Shown here: piece after piece, positions 47,801-53,959 of the stretch
Layout: each line of letters starts with the position of its first letter
How positions within the stretch are numbered: position 1 is the first letter of the stretch
The notes under the pieces: generated by a model
Told to the model about the DNA's origin: nothing
The model's input: the letters and a program-made list of their open reading frames with translations, nothing else
Database searches by the model: none
Source of the DNA: Acheta domesticus
Taxonomy: Eukaryota > Arthropoda > Insecta > Orthoptera > Gryllidae
Direction of reading: 5' to 3'
Length of the DNA: 64,000 bases
Assembly: GCA_031308135.1 (NCBI GenBank)
Contig: JAHLJT010009436.1
Span: 119,786,678 to 119,850,677 of the forward strand
Translations under genes and position numbers: made by a program

Positions 47801-50576
47801 CAAATCACTGTTAATCATATCATATCACAATTAATAAAAATATATGTTTTTCGTAATTCAGACTAGATAAAAGAAGTATGTCACATTAGGAAGCTAACAT
47901 TTTATGCGGTGAAATATTTATCAGTGCCGCCAAATTGGTAATATATCAGCATGGCAATGGTACTAAACATATCAGGCCCATAATGAAACAATTGCAATTT
48001 TAATATGATTATAATATACATTTATTTTAGGCATTTGAAAAGAAAAAATATTTTTCGAACCTACGAGTGTGTAAACGCATGTAGACGGTTTTGTTTAGGC
48101 ATAGGTTCTTAGTTTCTTTACTCGTGTGATATCCGTTTACATTTCTCCTAACAAACTATGTCAAAACATCAGATGTGCATGATCAGAAAGCTATTAACTA
48201 ATTATTCAAGTAGAGTGCATTGCACTCAGAGAGAGATACACTGGAGAACCGTGAATCTACCAATGAGAACACCTTTCATTAGCAACAGATATTACATTTA
48301 CCAAAAGAAAGAAAAGAAAAAGATTAGTGAAAACTTAATACATCACTCTTTTTATTTTACACCCAGAATGTAACCATTACATGTCACTCAAATATTTACA
48401 TTCTTGTAATGATAATTATTTATATTCACATTATGATTTTTAGATAATTTGCAGTATTTCTACTGACATGTTTAGTAAGAAGAAGTAATATTGCGGTTAC
48501 CCTTCTTTCCTGTCTCACTTATAAACACAACAGAAGAGTGCACGCACGTAATATATAAGCACGTACACACGTGCAAACGCGCTTGTCCGGACACCCGCCC
48601 ACACGTGCGCTAATGTTTAGTTATCTTTTGCTATACATCAACAATTATGGTTCTACCACAAGGAAGTATTACGCACTACCTTGTTCTCTCATCACTACGG
48701 GAAGTCCCGAGATTTCAAGGAAGGCGACATTCCTAACACTTGTTCTTCAAGGAAACAATTAAGTTTTCATTGATGGGTGCGCCATTTGCGAATACAGTTG
48801 AAGAAATTAAATATCTATACACATTAAACTGTTTGAAAGTCAGATTTTCATCTAATTAGACAACCCTCATATTTGTGAAGAATAATATTTGGACTGTATT
48901 TTATATTGCGTATATCATTCAAAGTTGTTTCAAGTGTTTCTATTTTCCGATCAATCATTAATAAATGGTGTATCTCCTAAAGCAGTTGATAAAAATAAAC
49001 TCCAGATGTTGCTCATGTTCAACATAGTTATTACGCCGTTTAATTACATTAGACTATTTTACATTTTATTCGGTATCTTAAGAGCTTTTAGAGTCATACC
49101 AGTGCTTTTTAGGATTACTCAAGTTTCAGAAAATTCAAATTTCCGGTAAAGATAGATGGCTCCTCTTTCCGATGAACTCAGTGTAATACTAAAGAGTTTA
49201 GAGTAATTCGAAAAAAAAAAGCTTTTTTGTGATGGATAGAAAATTCGCAGAAATTCCTGCATTCTAACGTAAACGTTTCCCTATCATAGAAAGTTGTAAA
49301 CAACACAAAAAATAACAAACGAACAGAAAATACACAAGGAGTAGAACAAGTAAAAAGATTTCGTTACAAAAAATTATTCAAAATTCATAAATCATGGGTT
49401 TGGCTACTGAGGAAAAGAAAAATAAGTTAGAGAAAATAGTCAACCGAAAGTGAGACTTGGAGTGCAGCCTAAAACACTGGAAAAGAGGCGGATAAGGGTT
49501 ATTGCAAGTGGAATGAAGAACAGGAAAGTAGTTAAGAAAGAGAGCAGAAAGCAAGAACAAGAGAAAGTGGCTCGGCGTGTACTACAGATCAGCTGGATCG
49601 CCGGTATTCACTGTCGGCCGCAGGCGGCGCGGCGCAACGCGACGCGGCGCGCACGCGTCCGCGTCCGCCACGCAAGCGGCAGACGCGGCGCGGCGCGGCG
49701 GGCGTGCAGGTGGGAGGGGGCGGGGGCGGGGGCGGGGGCGGCGGGCGCGCGGCCAGGGCGCGTGGCGCCATCCGCGCCTCCTACGCCCTCCACGCCCTCC
49801 GCGCCGGCCACGCGCCCCGCGGCCGGGCTCGAGCCTCGCGCGTGCCGCCTATTCAGTCCCCACGCGGCCGCCCCGCAGCCACGTGGCGCCGCCGCCGGCC
49901 GCCGTCCAGGCGACGCGTCTTCGCGCCCGTGTGTGCGTTCGCGCGTATTTTGGGGCGGGGCTACCCAAATAGCTCCGTCGCTTTCCGGCACGCCCGCGGC
50001 GCCCGTCGGGGCGTCGGAGGCGACGGCGGCGGCGGCTGCGATGGAGGCGCCGCCGGCCACGGAGGAAGACGCGCCCGCCCACTGCGCTACTTCAACAAGA
50101 CGCAGCTGCGGAAATTTTCGCTTCACTGAGTAGGACATGCGAGTAGGGCATGCTCTCGTGGGTCGTATCTGCGTGTATGTTAATGAGCGTAGTATCGACA
50201 GGTGTTTGTACGAGGATAAAACTGAATGTGAGAGCCAATAAGATACTGCAAATGAACAGGAGAGAGTTAATATGCACATACGGTTTGCTAGCTTTTCACA
50301 TGTTAAACGGTACTTGTTTCGAGGCAAGTATACAAAGAGAAAAGGTGTTATTTCATAGAAGTGTGCAATGCAACATTTTGTGGTAAGGACAGAAATCTCA
50401 GAGCGTCCCTGACTTAGTTGGAGAGACGCGTACCTGTGATCGACTCTCCCCTGGAGAAACACTCCAGACATCTTATGCAGCGCACAGGTCACGGCCGGCA
50501 GGCACAGCAGCAGGTAGATTCGGCGCTGGTAGCGCCCGAAGTCGCCCAAGTGGGTCAGCACGTCGTCGTAGGCCAT
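3602..50576 (-). CDS. Orct: Organic cation transporter (Orct-like, SLC22 family), seven exons, 3' end outside window
   Basis: Joined exons: 50576-50434, 44541-44343, 44001-43898, 30997-30843, 27519-27351, 4965-4717 and 3816-3602. All introns are GT-AG and all phases agree, giving about 411 residues. In order: N-terminus MAYDDVLTHLGDFGRYQ and helix 1; a large extracellular loop with cysteines and N-glycosylation sites NAT and NAS; WDLVCE before helix 2; the MFS signature GALSDRFGRR (about 143-152); helices 3-4 ending AYVLAMEMVG; helices 5-6; PESARWLL (about 260-267); an Ala/Pro-rich cytoplasmic stretch; helices 7-9 with NRWGRK. By family, it is a plasma-membrane transporter of organic cations or zwitterions; the exact substrate cannot be read from sequence. 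Family members run about 550 residues, so the C-terminal quarter is missing. The symbol is by similarity to Drosophila Orct, and a close paralogue is possible. Confidence 0.93.
4098..4396. repeat. Inverted repeat in intron 6 (foldback MITE candidate)
   Basis: Arms of about 75 bases around 4098-4177 and 4316-4396 are reverse complements (AAGATGAGTCTTTAACAATA ... GTTAAAGACTCATATCTT), with an A+T-rich centre. There is no coding content. No clear target duplication was recognised. Confidence 0.6.
4717..4965 (-). CDS. Orct: Transporter exon 6: PESARWLL motif, cytoplasmic loop, start of helix 7
   Basis: 249 bases, acceptor GTGCGCAG|GTTCGT, donor AACTG|GTGAGG, phase 2 in and out. It encodes FVPESARWLLTKGRVEEARA and then RENRVALPADALAALLPPAP, an Ala/Pro-rich linker of about 20 residues at the position where this family is variable. 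It continues through LLDIMRYPNLRRRSLNIFFN, conserved just before and into helix 7. Very G+C-rich. A palindromic MITE begins only 23 bases upstream of the acceptor AG. Confidence 0.93.
4991..5231. mobile_element. Palindromic foldback MITE, copy 1, abutting exon 6
   Basis: The two halves are reverse complements almost end to end: CTAGACTGCGATTTCTGTAA at 4991 against its complement ending at 5231, with GGCCACTCAAATCCCATCTT in both arms. The centre carries GCGATCATGCGACTTCTA, shared with a second copy at 52834-53067. It lies in intron 5, within the normal branch-site distance of the exon 6 acceptor. Confidence 0.75.
5234..5464. mobile_element. hAT-like MITE candidate
   Basis: It begins CAGTGGTGTCAAGGTC and ends with the near complement GACCTTGACAACACTA, giving imperfect terminal repeats of about 16 bp. 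CAGTGG starts are common in hAT elements. No matching 8-bp duplication was found, and it directly follows the foldback MITE, so the boundaries may be blurred. Confidence 0.5.
5465..5899. other. Intron 5 DNA; nothing recognised
   Basis: No exon, repeat or RNA signal could be supported here. Confidence 0.4.
5900..7136 (+). repeat. R1 dispersed repeat, plus-orientation copy, truncated
   Basis: R1 is an unclassified non-coding family; plus orientation is defined as CTAGTGGTGCTACAG at the start and the hairpin at the end. This copy shares long ordered stretches with 38100-38800 and 58850-59750, for example GAGAGATCTTTGAAAAAAAT, AGCACTATCCGTTCGAAAAG and GAGCCGTTTTTGAGAAAA. Its 3' third is missing: it stops at the hairpin near 7137. 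Confidence 0.65.
7345..7620. mobile_element. Hairpin mini-Penelope / retrozyme-like element with hammerhead-like core
   Basis: Arms of 112 bases (7345-7456 and 7469-7580) are near-perfect reverse complements around a 12-base spacer, followed by a one-sided 40-base tail. The whole is bounded by the 13-bp direct duplication CGAAAAATCAATT at 7332-7344 and 7621-7633. The left arm read on the minus strand has CTGATGA, a short AGGT/ACCT stem and GAAAC. There is no coding sequence. Architecture, duplication length and core match the Penelope-like element at 60967-62322. Confidence 0.7.
7429..7459 (-). ncRNA. Hammerhead-ribozyme-like core in hairpin element
   Basis: On the minus strand CTGATGA (7459-7453) is followed by a stem of AGGT with ACCT around an A-rich loop, then GAAAC (7433-7429). 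The expected GUC-type cleavage triplet does not directly follow, so activity is doubtful. The right arm copy lacks the leading CTG because of the central spacer. Confidence 0.4.
8691..11042 (-). repeat. R1 dispersed repeat, minus copy; resumes at 11749
   Basis: Starts at a hairpin (about 8689-8730, TTTCCCGTATAC ... GTGTAAGGAAA) followed by AGTTATGTAATGCGGCGCGA. It contains the usual markers CCAGTTGCTAAATTA, GTGGTGCAGCCAGAATCC and the short GTCC array. Internal A+T-rich segments with CAATTTTAAAATTTTAAAAA are locally triplicated near 9685-9740. The copy is split at 11042 by the large palindrome and continues at 11749-11800 with the TTAGGAAACCAAAAAATTAA marker seen at 56348. Confidence 0.65.
11103..11130 (-). 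ncRNA. Hammerhead-like core, left arm
   Basis: On the minus strand: CTGATGA (11130-11124), a GGCT...GGCC stem around a short loop, then GAAAC (11107-11103) and GTT. Conserved core letters and stem II are present; helix III would be minimal, as reported for Penelope-type hammerheads. Confidence 0.5.
11630..11660 (+). ncRNA. Hammerhead-like core, right arm
   Basis: The mirror copy on the plus strand: CTGATGA (11630-11636), GGCT...GGCC stem II, GAAAC (11653-11657) and GTT (11658-11660). Both strands of the element could therefore produce the motif. Confidence 0.5.
11800..12440. other. Intron 5 DNA between R1 pieces; nothing recognised
   Basis: No exon, terminal repeat or homology to other parts of the window was apparent. 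Confidence 0.4.
12440..12790 (-). repeat. R1 terminal fragment, minus orientation
   Basis: It carries the R1 blocks CGGAATATTGCGTGCAATAT and CTCAAAAACGGCTCCAAATT, and the terminal signature GGAAAGTCTGTGCCATTCTG ending at a GCACCA/TAG. Internal parts are deleted relative to other copies. Confidence 0.6.
12791..16501. other. Intron 5 DNA with simple repeats only
   Basis: No gene found. A purine-rich GA tract lies at about 13205-13250 and an ATT/TAA microsatellite at about 14668-14725. The remainder is ordinary A+T-rich sequence. Confidence 0.5.
14668..14725. repeat. TAA/ATT trinucleotide microsatellite
   Basis: Runs of TAA switch to ATT, making a locally self-complementary simple repeat. Confidence 0.9.
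16504..16905. mobile_element. Foldback MITE with TA flanks (Tc1/mariner-type ends)
   Basis: Arms of almost 200 bases are reverse complements. The ends read TA|CAGTCAGTAACAGTC and GACTGTTACTAACTG|TA, and inner blocks such as GAATAATTCCAATTAAATAA and AATGTGCTGGTGAA occur in both arms. TA flanks and a CAGT start fit a Tc1/mariner-mobilised MITE. No coding sequence. Confidence 0.75.
16908..19844. other. Intron 5 DNA; no gene recognised
   Basis: Short open frames (for example at 17339-17692 and 18825-19019) are low-complexity or have no recognisable family. No splice-consistent exon was found. Confidence 0.4.
19845..20385 (-). pseudogene. Remnant of a transposon-associated arthropod protein family
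   Basis: An open stretch of about 165-180 codons on the minus strand with no obvious ATG start. It has a Ser/Asn-rich acidic N-terminal part, a basic stretch (RRLQKKRYPHEKFQKVK), then KIQVFTIFENLTYNKIKRHF and KHMIKVAKKLAEENGI. The last segments resemble a helix-turn-helix-like block found in many repeated, unnamed arthropod proteins likely carried by mobile elements; that resemblance is from memory and not searched. The expected downstream domains are absent or broken. Inserted antisense-compatible within intron 5, it is not a transporter exon. Confidence 0.4.
20386..21573. other. Intron 5 DNA; nothing recognised
   Basis: No exon or repeat signature supported. Confidence 0.4.
21574..21778 (+). 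mobile_element. tRNA-derived SINE, family A
   Basis: The head has a pol III A box (TAGCCGAGGTCGC near 21588) and B box (GGGTTTGAATCCC near 21647), followed by an unrelated body and an A-rich tail near 21764-21772. An imperfect 12-bp duplication (GAATATGAGTTT at 21562-21573, GAATGTGAGTTT at 21779-21790) marks the insertion. It is not a functional tRNA gene because the acceptor stem does not close. Confidence 0.75.
22125..22310. other. Isolated G+C-rich block in A+T-rich intron
   Basis: A short stretch with abrupt base-composition change (CGGCGATCGTAGGGCAGCGC and neighbours). It is open in more than one frame, but no family is recognised. It could be a fragment of a mobile element; unexplained. 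Confidence 0.4.
22617..22700. repeat. AT dinucleotide microsatellite
   Basis: TATATA runs with occasional C/G interruptions, making a palindromic simple repeat. Confidence 0.9.
22701..24950. other. Intron 5 DNA, no gene; one short inverted pair
   Basis: The only structure noted is a pair of inverted segments, GCCAGGAAAGTCTCTCC (24261) and its near complement at 24459-24477. They may be tips of a small, roughly 220-bp MITE. Confidence 0.4.
25548..26884 (-). mobile_element. mariner transposon, 1337 bp, near full length
   Basis: Terminal inverted repeats of about 28 bp (CGAGGCGAGTTCATAAAGTA at left, its near complement at right) are flanked by TA dinucleotides at 25546-25547 and 26885-26886. 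Length is typical of mariner. One transposase frame fills most of it on the minus strand. Few lesions point to a comparatively young insertion, younger than its R1 host copy. Confidence 0.93.
25648..26734 (-). pseudogene. mariner transposase, one frameshift
   Basis: The protein starts MQRTMAAKIVDPANCEVGS (an inner Met is equally plausible). An N-terminal HTH region is followed by the WVPKMLT motif, TGDETWVSY with the first catalytic Asp and LLHDNARP with the second. A single-base frameshift near 25930 then ends the frame at 25907. The other frame continues with HPPYSPDLVPSDYFLF, holding the third Asp 34 residues after the second (D34D), and ends at a TAA at 25648-25650. Apart from this break, all catalytic residues are kept. 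Encodes cut-and-paste transposition at TA sites; inactive as it stands. Confidence 0.92.
27351..27519 (-). CDS. Orct: Transporter exon 5: helices 5 and 6
   Basis: 169 bases, acceptor CGCCGCAG|CAATGG, donor CTGGTG|GTGAGT, phase 1 in and 2 out. It encodes MEMVGPSKRLVAGVSCQLFF, the rest of helix 5, an ITDWR turn and helix 6 (PGLLFLLYW). The split Trp codon at the donor continues into FVPESARW of exon 6. A minus-strand SINE ends about 95 bases upstream of the acceptor. Confidence 0.93.
27614..28130 (-). mobile_element. tRNA-derived SINE, family B, longest copy
   Basis: Read on the minus strand: the head near 28130 has an A-box-like TGGCTCAGGACC and a B box GGTTCGAATCC; a body of about 400 bases follows; and the tail is a short ATCA repeat (TTGATTGATT on plus at 27614). 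The body is shared with 52024-52383 (TGATCTTCCCCC, GGGACAAGCTC, GTATATAAGTAAGGGG) and in part with 39390-39605. It ends about 95 bases from the exon 5 acceptor. Confidence 0.75.
28131..29759. other. Intron 4 DNA; nothing recognised
   Basis: A+T-rich, no exon or repeat signature found. Confidence 0.45.
29760..30350. mobile_element. Tc1-like MITE, 591 bp
   Basis: The ends are TA|CAGTCCCTGGCCATTTTATT and the complement of CAGTCCCTGGCCGTATTAAT|TA, so terminal repeats of about 29 bp with TA duplications (29758-29759 and 30351-30352). The inner part holds a hairpin (AAACATCAATTGAGATAC at 29832, complement ending near 29889) and no transposase. Confidence 0.85.
30843..30997 (-). CDS. Orct: Transporter exon 4: helices 3 and 4
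   Basis: 155 bases, acceptor TGCGCAG|ATTCGG, donor GCTGG|GTGAGG, phase 2 in and 1 out. It starts with FGRRPVFFGSLVLQ, completing the MFS signature, and runs through helix 3 and helix 4 (FLVLRFVIGMTTSGVFLVAYVL). The split alanine codon joins exactly to MEMVG of exon 5. Reading past the donor gives GEERV, which does not fit the family, supporting this boundary. Confidence 0.93.
31055..31225. repeat. GGGAC/GACGA-type minisatellite next to exon 4
   Basis: Imperfect five-base units (GACGG, GGGAC, GAGAC, GACGA) from about 31098 to 31170 with G+C-rich flanks. The left edge, CAGGGGTGTTTCTCAATCTG at 31051, resembles a hAT tip. It lies 50-230 bases upstream of the exon 4 acceptor. Confidence 0.6.
31226..34559. 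other. Intron 3 DNA with two related segments
   Basis: No exon. Segments at about 32240-32460 and 34320-34540 share an ordered set of motifs (GAGTGAGATATG, TTCTTTCGAAA or TTCGTTCGAAAG, TTAAATACATAT, GGTGC, TTTCTCACAATATTTGTAAC), so they are two copies of a repeat. Its end overlaps the R1 theme (GTGGTGC...ACATACTTTCTC). Confidence 0.45.
34560..35170 (+). repeat. R1 dispersed repeat, plus copy, partial
   Basis: Contains the R1 order GAGCTATTTTTGAGAACATT, GTTTCAAATTCAGGGAGTT, ATCGATAGGGGATTTCAAT, a short GGAC array near 35092-35118, GTTTTGCC and ACCCACAAAACATAGATGCT, then stops. Confidence 0.65.
35171..37689. other. Intron 3 DNA with a TTC tract and a short palindrome
   Basis: No exon recognised. 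A CTT/TTC tract lies at about 35946-35972. A perfect palindrome of two 16-base arms (ACAGTCCATATGGACA) lies at 36411-36426 and 36432-36447 around GTACT. Confidence 0.5.
37690..39262 (+). repeat. R1 dispersed repeat, plus copy, near full length
   Basis: Runs from ACTAGTGGTGCTACAGAATG (near 37758) to the terminal hairpin (39219-39257, TTTCCC ... GGGAAA). With 58546-60029 it defines the family: about 1.5 kb, no open frame of note, internal array near 39018-39035, and GGTGCAGCC region near 39090 in complement. Confidence 0.75.
39390..39605 (-). mobile_element. SINE family B fragment
   Basis: Shares the order GAAACCATAGAAAA...CCGATCAGAGCAG with 27950-27980 and has a degraded B box (GATAGAACCTGC on plus). 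Head and middle only; body and tail are missing. Confidence 0.5.
39606..41020. other. Intron 3 DNA; nothing recognised
   Basis: No exon, terminal repeat or structured element seen. Confidence 0.45.
41025..41765 (+). repeat. R1 dispersed repeat, plus copy, internally deleted
   Basis: Starts GTGGTGCTAAAACAGCACAT, keeps the second half of the family (GGCCGCGACATCAGCCAGAT, the array at 41475-41515, GGTCCCACAAAACATGGATT) and ends in the hairpin TTTCTC ... GAGAAA (41736-41760). Confidence 0.7.
41766..43897. other. Intron 3 DNA before exon 3; nothing recognised
   Basis: No feature beyond short spurious frames. Confidence 0.45.
43898..44001 (-). CDS. Orct: Transporter exon 3: WDLVCE motif and helix 2
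   Basis: 104 bases, acceptor TTTTGCAG|TGGGAC, donor GACAG|GTAAGA, phase 0 in and 2 out. It encodes WDLVCEHDWLRPTADACVMT followed by helix 2 (GVLVGALLFGALSDR). The first half of the MFS signature between helices 2 and 3 is here and the rest is in exon 4. It is separated from exon 2 by the shortest intron (341 bp). It was found by reading the sequence; no long open frame marks it. Confidence 0.93.
44343..44541 (-). CDS. Orct: Transporter exon 2: extracellular loop
   Basis: 199 bases, acceptor GCGCAG|GTGTCGG, donor CGGAG|GTACGAG, phase 2 in and 0 out. It encodes residues 48 (split) to 114: RCRLPADGANATFALPDD, then NASLPWDEA, SSCVR, and VDCHSWVYDPH near the end. This matches the long glycosylated loop between helices 1 and 2 of SLC22 proteins, with conserved cysteines and two N-x-S/T sites. 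It is strongly G+C-rich against its intron flanks. Confidence 0.93.
44850..44889. repeat. AT dinucleotide microsatellite in intron 1
   Basis: About 20 uninterrupted TA units, bordered by GATAT/ATATC. Confidence 0.9.
44890..49569. other. Intron 1 DNA; no gene recognised
   Basis: A+T-rich with no exon that would fit between exons 1 and 2, no terminal repeats and no SINE boxes noticed. Confidence 0.45.
49570..50110. promoter_or_regulatory. CpG-dense island within intron 1
   Basis: Abrupt switch to G+C- and CpG-rich sequence, with GGGGGCGGGGGCGGGGGCGG boxes at about 49716-49740. Several frames on both strands stay open through it, as expected of stop-poor G+C-rich DNA. It lies about 330-870 bases downstream of exon 1. 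It could be a second promoter, a regulatory island or an unrecognised exon; inference only. Confidence 0.4.
50434..50576 (-). CDS. Orct: Transporter exon 1: N-terminus and first membrane helix
   Basis: Begins at an ATG in a strong context (GCCATGG) and encodes 47 residues plus two bases: MAYDDVLTHLGDFGRYQRR, then a hydrophobic helix and HKMSGVFLQ, both hallmarks of insect SLC22 N-termini. The donor reads CACAG|GTACGC, leaving phase 2. The reading frame stays open for some 800 bases into the intron because that region is G+C-rich and stop-poor. The splice to exon 2 is chosen because family members continue directly into CRLP. Confidence 0.93.
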
Positions 50577-51260
50577 GGCAATGACGGCGGCGGCAGGGAC
50601 GGCGTGGAGCAGCGACGGCGGTGAAGGTAGCGGCTGCTCCTGTGGCTGCCGGCTGACTGACTGACTGACTGGGGGCGCCGCGGGCCGCGACTCCGGAGCG
50701 CCGGTTTATCTGTCCAGAGGAGCGGCTGCTGATACTCCCGCGGAGCGGTACTGGGCTGGTGGCGGGGGCGTTGACAGGGCGGGAGGATGACGACGTCGAG
50801 CGGGTATACGGCTTCGCCCATCACGACCGATGCCCAGGAGTTTGTTTCAGGGGCTCGTGGGTGGGGGTGCGGCTACGAAGACACAGCGACGGCGTTAGCA
50901 GTGGGGCAACGGTGGTTAGGGCAATAATAGTAGGGCGATGACACCAGCAATGGTAGATAGCAACGGAGATGACGGTGACAGTGGGGGCGGTGGCAGTCCG
51001 GGTAGTGACGTCACAGTGCAGAAGGAGGGAATGGCGAAGACGAAAGTGGAGGCAATAGTGACGGCAGGCGAGAGCGGTGGCAGTGGCACGGCGGTTGTGG
51101 CGATGGCGGCGGCGGCGGCGACTGCTGTTGCGAGCGCTAACTCGCTCAAGTTGCGCATCCGCCTCGCGAACAAAAGACTTGTCCCGCGACGTTTGAAAGT
51201 CCTTTCCTTCTCCGCAATTGTCGCTTTGCAGTCTCCCGACGCCGCCACCGACACACGCAG
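50577..51260 (-). promoter_or_regulatory. Likely promoter / 5' UTR region of the transporter, CpG-rich
   Basis: Immediately upstream of the start codon on the minus strand, composition rises to G+C- and CpG-rich with CTGA repeats (50652-50670) and GGC repeats (51101-51120). It then falls to A+T-rich after 51260. No TATA box is claimed. A 5' UTR exon could lie here. Confidence 0.45.
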
Positions 51261-52013
51261 TGTATTTTATTTCATATAGCTCCGGTCAATAACCTCAATC
51301 TGACAAGGATTTATTTAATGGAGATATCTTCTTTCTGGAATAAAATGCACATTTTTAATGTAATTGATTAAGAGACGTTTACATATTTAACAAATGATTT
51401 TATATTTTAGGAAATAAAAAACTTCCAACTAACGGTGGAACTAGCTGTTGTGAATTGTCTTTATTCTCTTAAGTTTGAGGTGGAGAAATGGACGATTATA
51501 CAAGCTGGGGTTTGAAAAATTTGAAAATCAAAATCTGCGACAGTTCATTAGTACGAACCTCCGTGAATAACGATCTTTTTAGACAATTTGTATAAAAAAT
51601 CTCTATTTTCTCGTCACAACCGGATATTTCTCTAGGTTATTATTTGTAATTTTTAAAAGACAGTGAGATAAGAAAGCAACACAAACTACACTTGTAAGTG
51701 TTAATGATTTTCTCGTAGCGAAATATAAGGCAGTCTTACGTGAAAATATATTACAACACACATTTATTTTCAGTTTCTTCAAATGAATATACGAGCCATA
51801 CAACAATAGTTTCGTTTTGAGGTGGACATTCGTATAAGAAACTTATAAGTACGGTATGGTTTCGACTTTTATTAAAACCTCTGACATTTAAAAAATGTCA
51901 AAAAATATATTAAAAACACTACGGATTTTCGTTTAGAAAGAATTTAAGTTTTCCACTCAACCAAATTTTGTAATTTGTGCTCTCAATGAAAGGTAGTGGG
52001 CTCCAGACGTTTG
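51261..52013. other. 5' flank of the transporter; nothing recognised
   Basis: A+T-rich, no gene or repeat seen. Confidence 0.4.
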
Positions 52014-52023
52014 ATCGCTTGCT

Positions 52024-52383
52024 TTGATTGATTGATTGATTAGTAATTCCGGGCGCGCCAACTGCTAAGCTCATTACTCCCGTACGTGTAATGCATGTTT
52101 TGTCTTAGCGGTGGCGTTGATCTTCCCCCGCTGGATGGCGAGATCTGGTGCCGACCTACCGTCGGCTGGCGGAGTTTTCCCCAACTAGGAATCTTCCATC
52201 AGCGAGGCACCGCCCGAACTGGGACAAGCTCTAAGCTCCCGGCACGTGTGATAGTGTAATTTTTTTGTAAGTGTAAGTGTATATAAGTAAGGGGTGAGGA
52301 TAGGACAAGAAAGAGCAAGGAAAGATCGCAGGCGGTCCGTGGCCCGTTTGTTAGGGTACTGCTCCCGCATTCGCCTGATATTT
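52024..52383 (-). mobile_element. SINE family B copy, head-truncated
   Basis: Body and TGATTGATTGATTGATT tail match 27614-27930. It is flanked by the 10-bp direct duplication ATCGCTTGCT at 52014-52023 and 52384-52393, which fixes the boundaries. The tRNA-like head is missing, as in a 5'-truncated retroposition product. Confidence 0.85.
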
Positions 52384-52833
52384 ATCGCTTGCTATTATTA
52401 AAGGTTATATAGTATGAACATTTGATTTTTAAAAAATCACAAAATTAATAGAATGAAACATTTCTGCCGTCTTTTGTTCATTAATTCATTAGATGTGAGT
52501 TGTAATCGATTTATTGAGAGCATTCCACATTTCTTCTTCGTGAAAATCTGTGAGTGTTAGGTTATTGTTAGCAAATCAAATATAGCCAGTTTTTTCAAAA
52601 CCCACACTAAATATTTTAATGATAATGCGTTTAAATGACTACGATTTACTATTCTGTAATATTCCTGAAGTCGTATTTCAAGCGTACTACTATTAGGGTA
52701 CCGAAAAACTGTGAAAAATTATATTTTAGGAGCAGCTGGGAAGAGGTTGAAATTAAAAGGGAAAGCTAATCGAGACAAAAGAGTTTAGGAAACTATGACA
52801 AGAAAGTATGTTCCATTCTGTAACACGTGTATC

Positions 52834-53067
52834 TTGTGATTTTTCTAACTTTGCCTCTTAAAGCCCGTCTTCACGACGGAATATCTCACGGTCTTTCGTG
52901 TCTTTCTTTTAGTCATACCGCTAGAGGCCGCATGATCGCGACCGTATCGAGCAGTGCTTGCGATCATGCGACTTCTAGCGGCACGGCCGAGAAAGATGCG
53001 AATTGCCTTGTGATATTCCATCGTGGTCATAGGGGCTTGAGACGCATAGTTGGAAAAATCCCACAAT
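52834..53067. mobile_element. Palindromic foldback MITE, copy 2
   Basis: Left TTGTGATTTTTCTAACTTTG and right CCAACTATGCGTCTC in complement are matching ends. The centre GCGATCATGCGACTTCTAGC is shared with the copy at 4991-5231. The two copies differ enough to be old. Confidence 0.7.
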
Positions 53068-53211
53068 AGTTTGCTGCTGAAGACTATATGATCTTCCATC
53101 AATGTTTGGTAAATCCAAGTGTCAAATATACGATATTTGGTCATCAATATAGTCAGAGATGTTTCATTTAATCACTGTTAATTTTCTCTACATACATTTT
53201 GAAAGGTAATA

Positions 53212-53212
53212 A

Positions 53213-53247
<35 letters not shown>

Positions 53248-53398
53248 TTTACACAATTACACTACAATACATTTTGCGCAAAGTATTGTAGAGGCCCCGA
53301 CAGTCCCTAGATCTACTCCTTAGGTAGCTGGTTGCAACCTGGAGTAGATTATAATCAGCCGACTCATAACATCTGTAGTCGTGATATGGAACAACAAC

Positions 53399-53449
<51 letters not shown>
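53212..53449. repeat. Two TAA/AAT microsatellites
   Basis: Runs at 53212-53246 and 53391-53449 flank about 140 bases of unique sequence. Open frames here are poly-Ile or poly-Leu artefacts. Confidence 0.9.
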
Positions 53450-53959
53450 CACTTATAAATTATAAACAACAATAAAATTACTAAAAAGCTGTCTAGCAAT
53501 ACTTCGTAATCTATCGATAGCATGTAATATCGCATTAAATATTTCAACTGCCAAAGGAAACACTAACATGTGAATATTAAAACTTAAATTTTTGAATCTT
53601 ATTAGTATTGCAATCCTTAAATGAACGATAAGAACGAAGTGTATACCATAATGATGTACTGCCGTTTTAATTGCAGAAGAAATCACCCTTCATTAATATA
53701 AAACTCTGCTTACTGAATAGAGAGCGAACTTTGAAGTATCAGTGTTTCAATATGTCATTTTTCCAACGTTATCTCATAATGATCAATTTTATTGGGAAGC
53801 AAACAATTTATAATTATTATTCAAGGACAATCTGTAAGTATTATTTGAAGCCATAAAGACGGAATTACGAGTAGAAATAGTCTTTCTTGACACAACGGCT
53901 GTGGAATACTGCGGAAAACCAATTATTTTGAAAACCGAAAGGACCAGACTAATGTTCCA
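53450..53959. other. 5' flank; nothing recognised
   Basis: No gene or repeat signature supported. Confidence 0.4.

Noticed and set aside
49450..50133. 227-codon open frame on the plus strand, and the 322-codon frame opposite
   Set aside because: Arg/Ala/Pro-rich products from a CpG-dense stretch where stops are rare on all frames; no domain. The 322-codon frame includes true exon 1 but family homology requires splicing at 50434.
50938..51279. 113-codon plus-strand frame upstream of the transporter
   Set aside because: Gly/Ala/Ser-rich low-complexity product of GGC-type repeats in the CpG-rich promoter region; no recognisable domain.
53249..53547. Poly-Ile and poly-Leu open frames
   Set aside because: Translations of TAA/AAT microsatellites.
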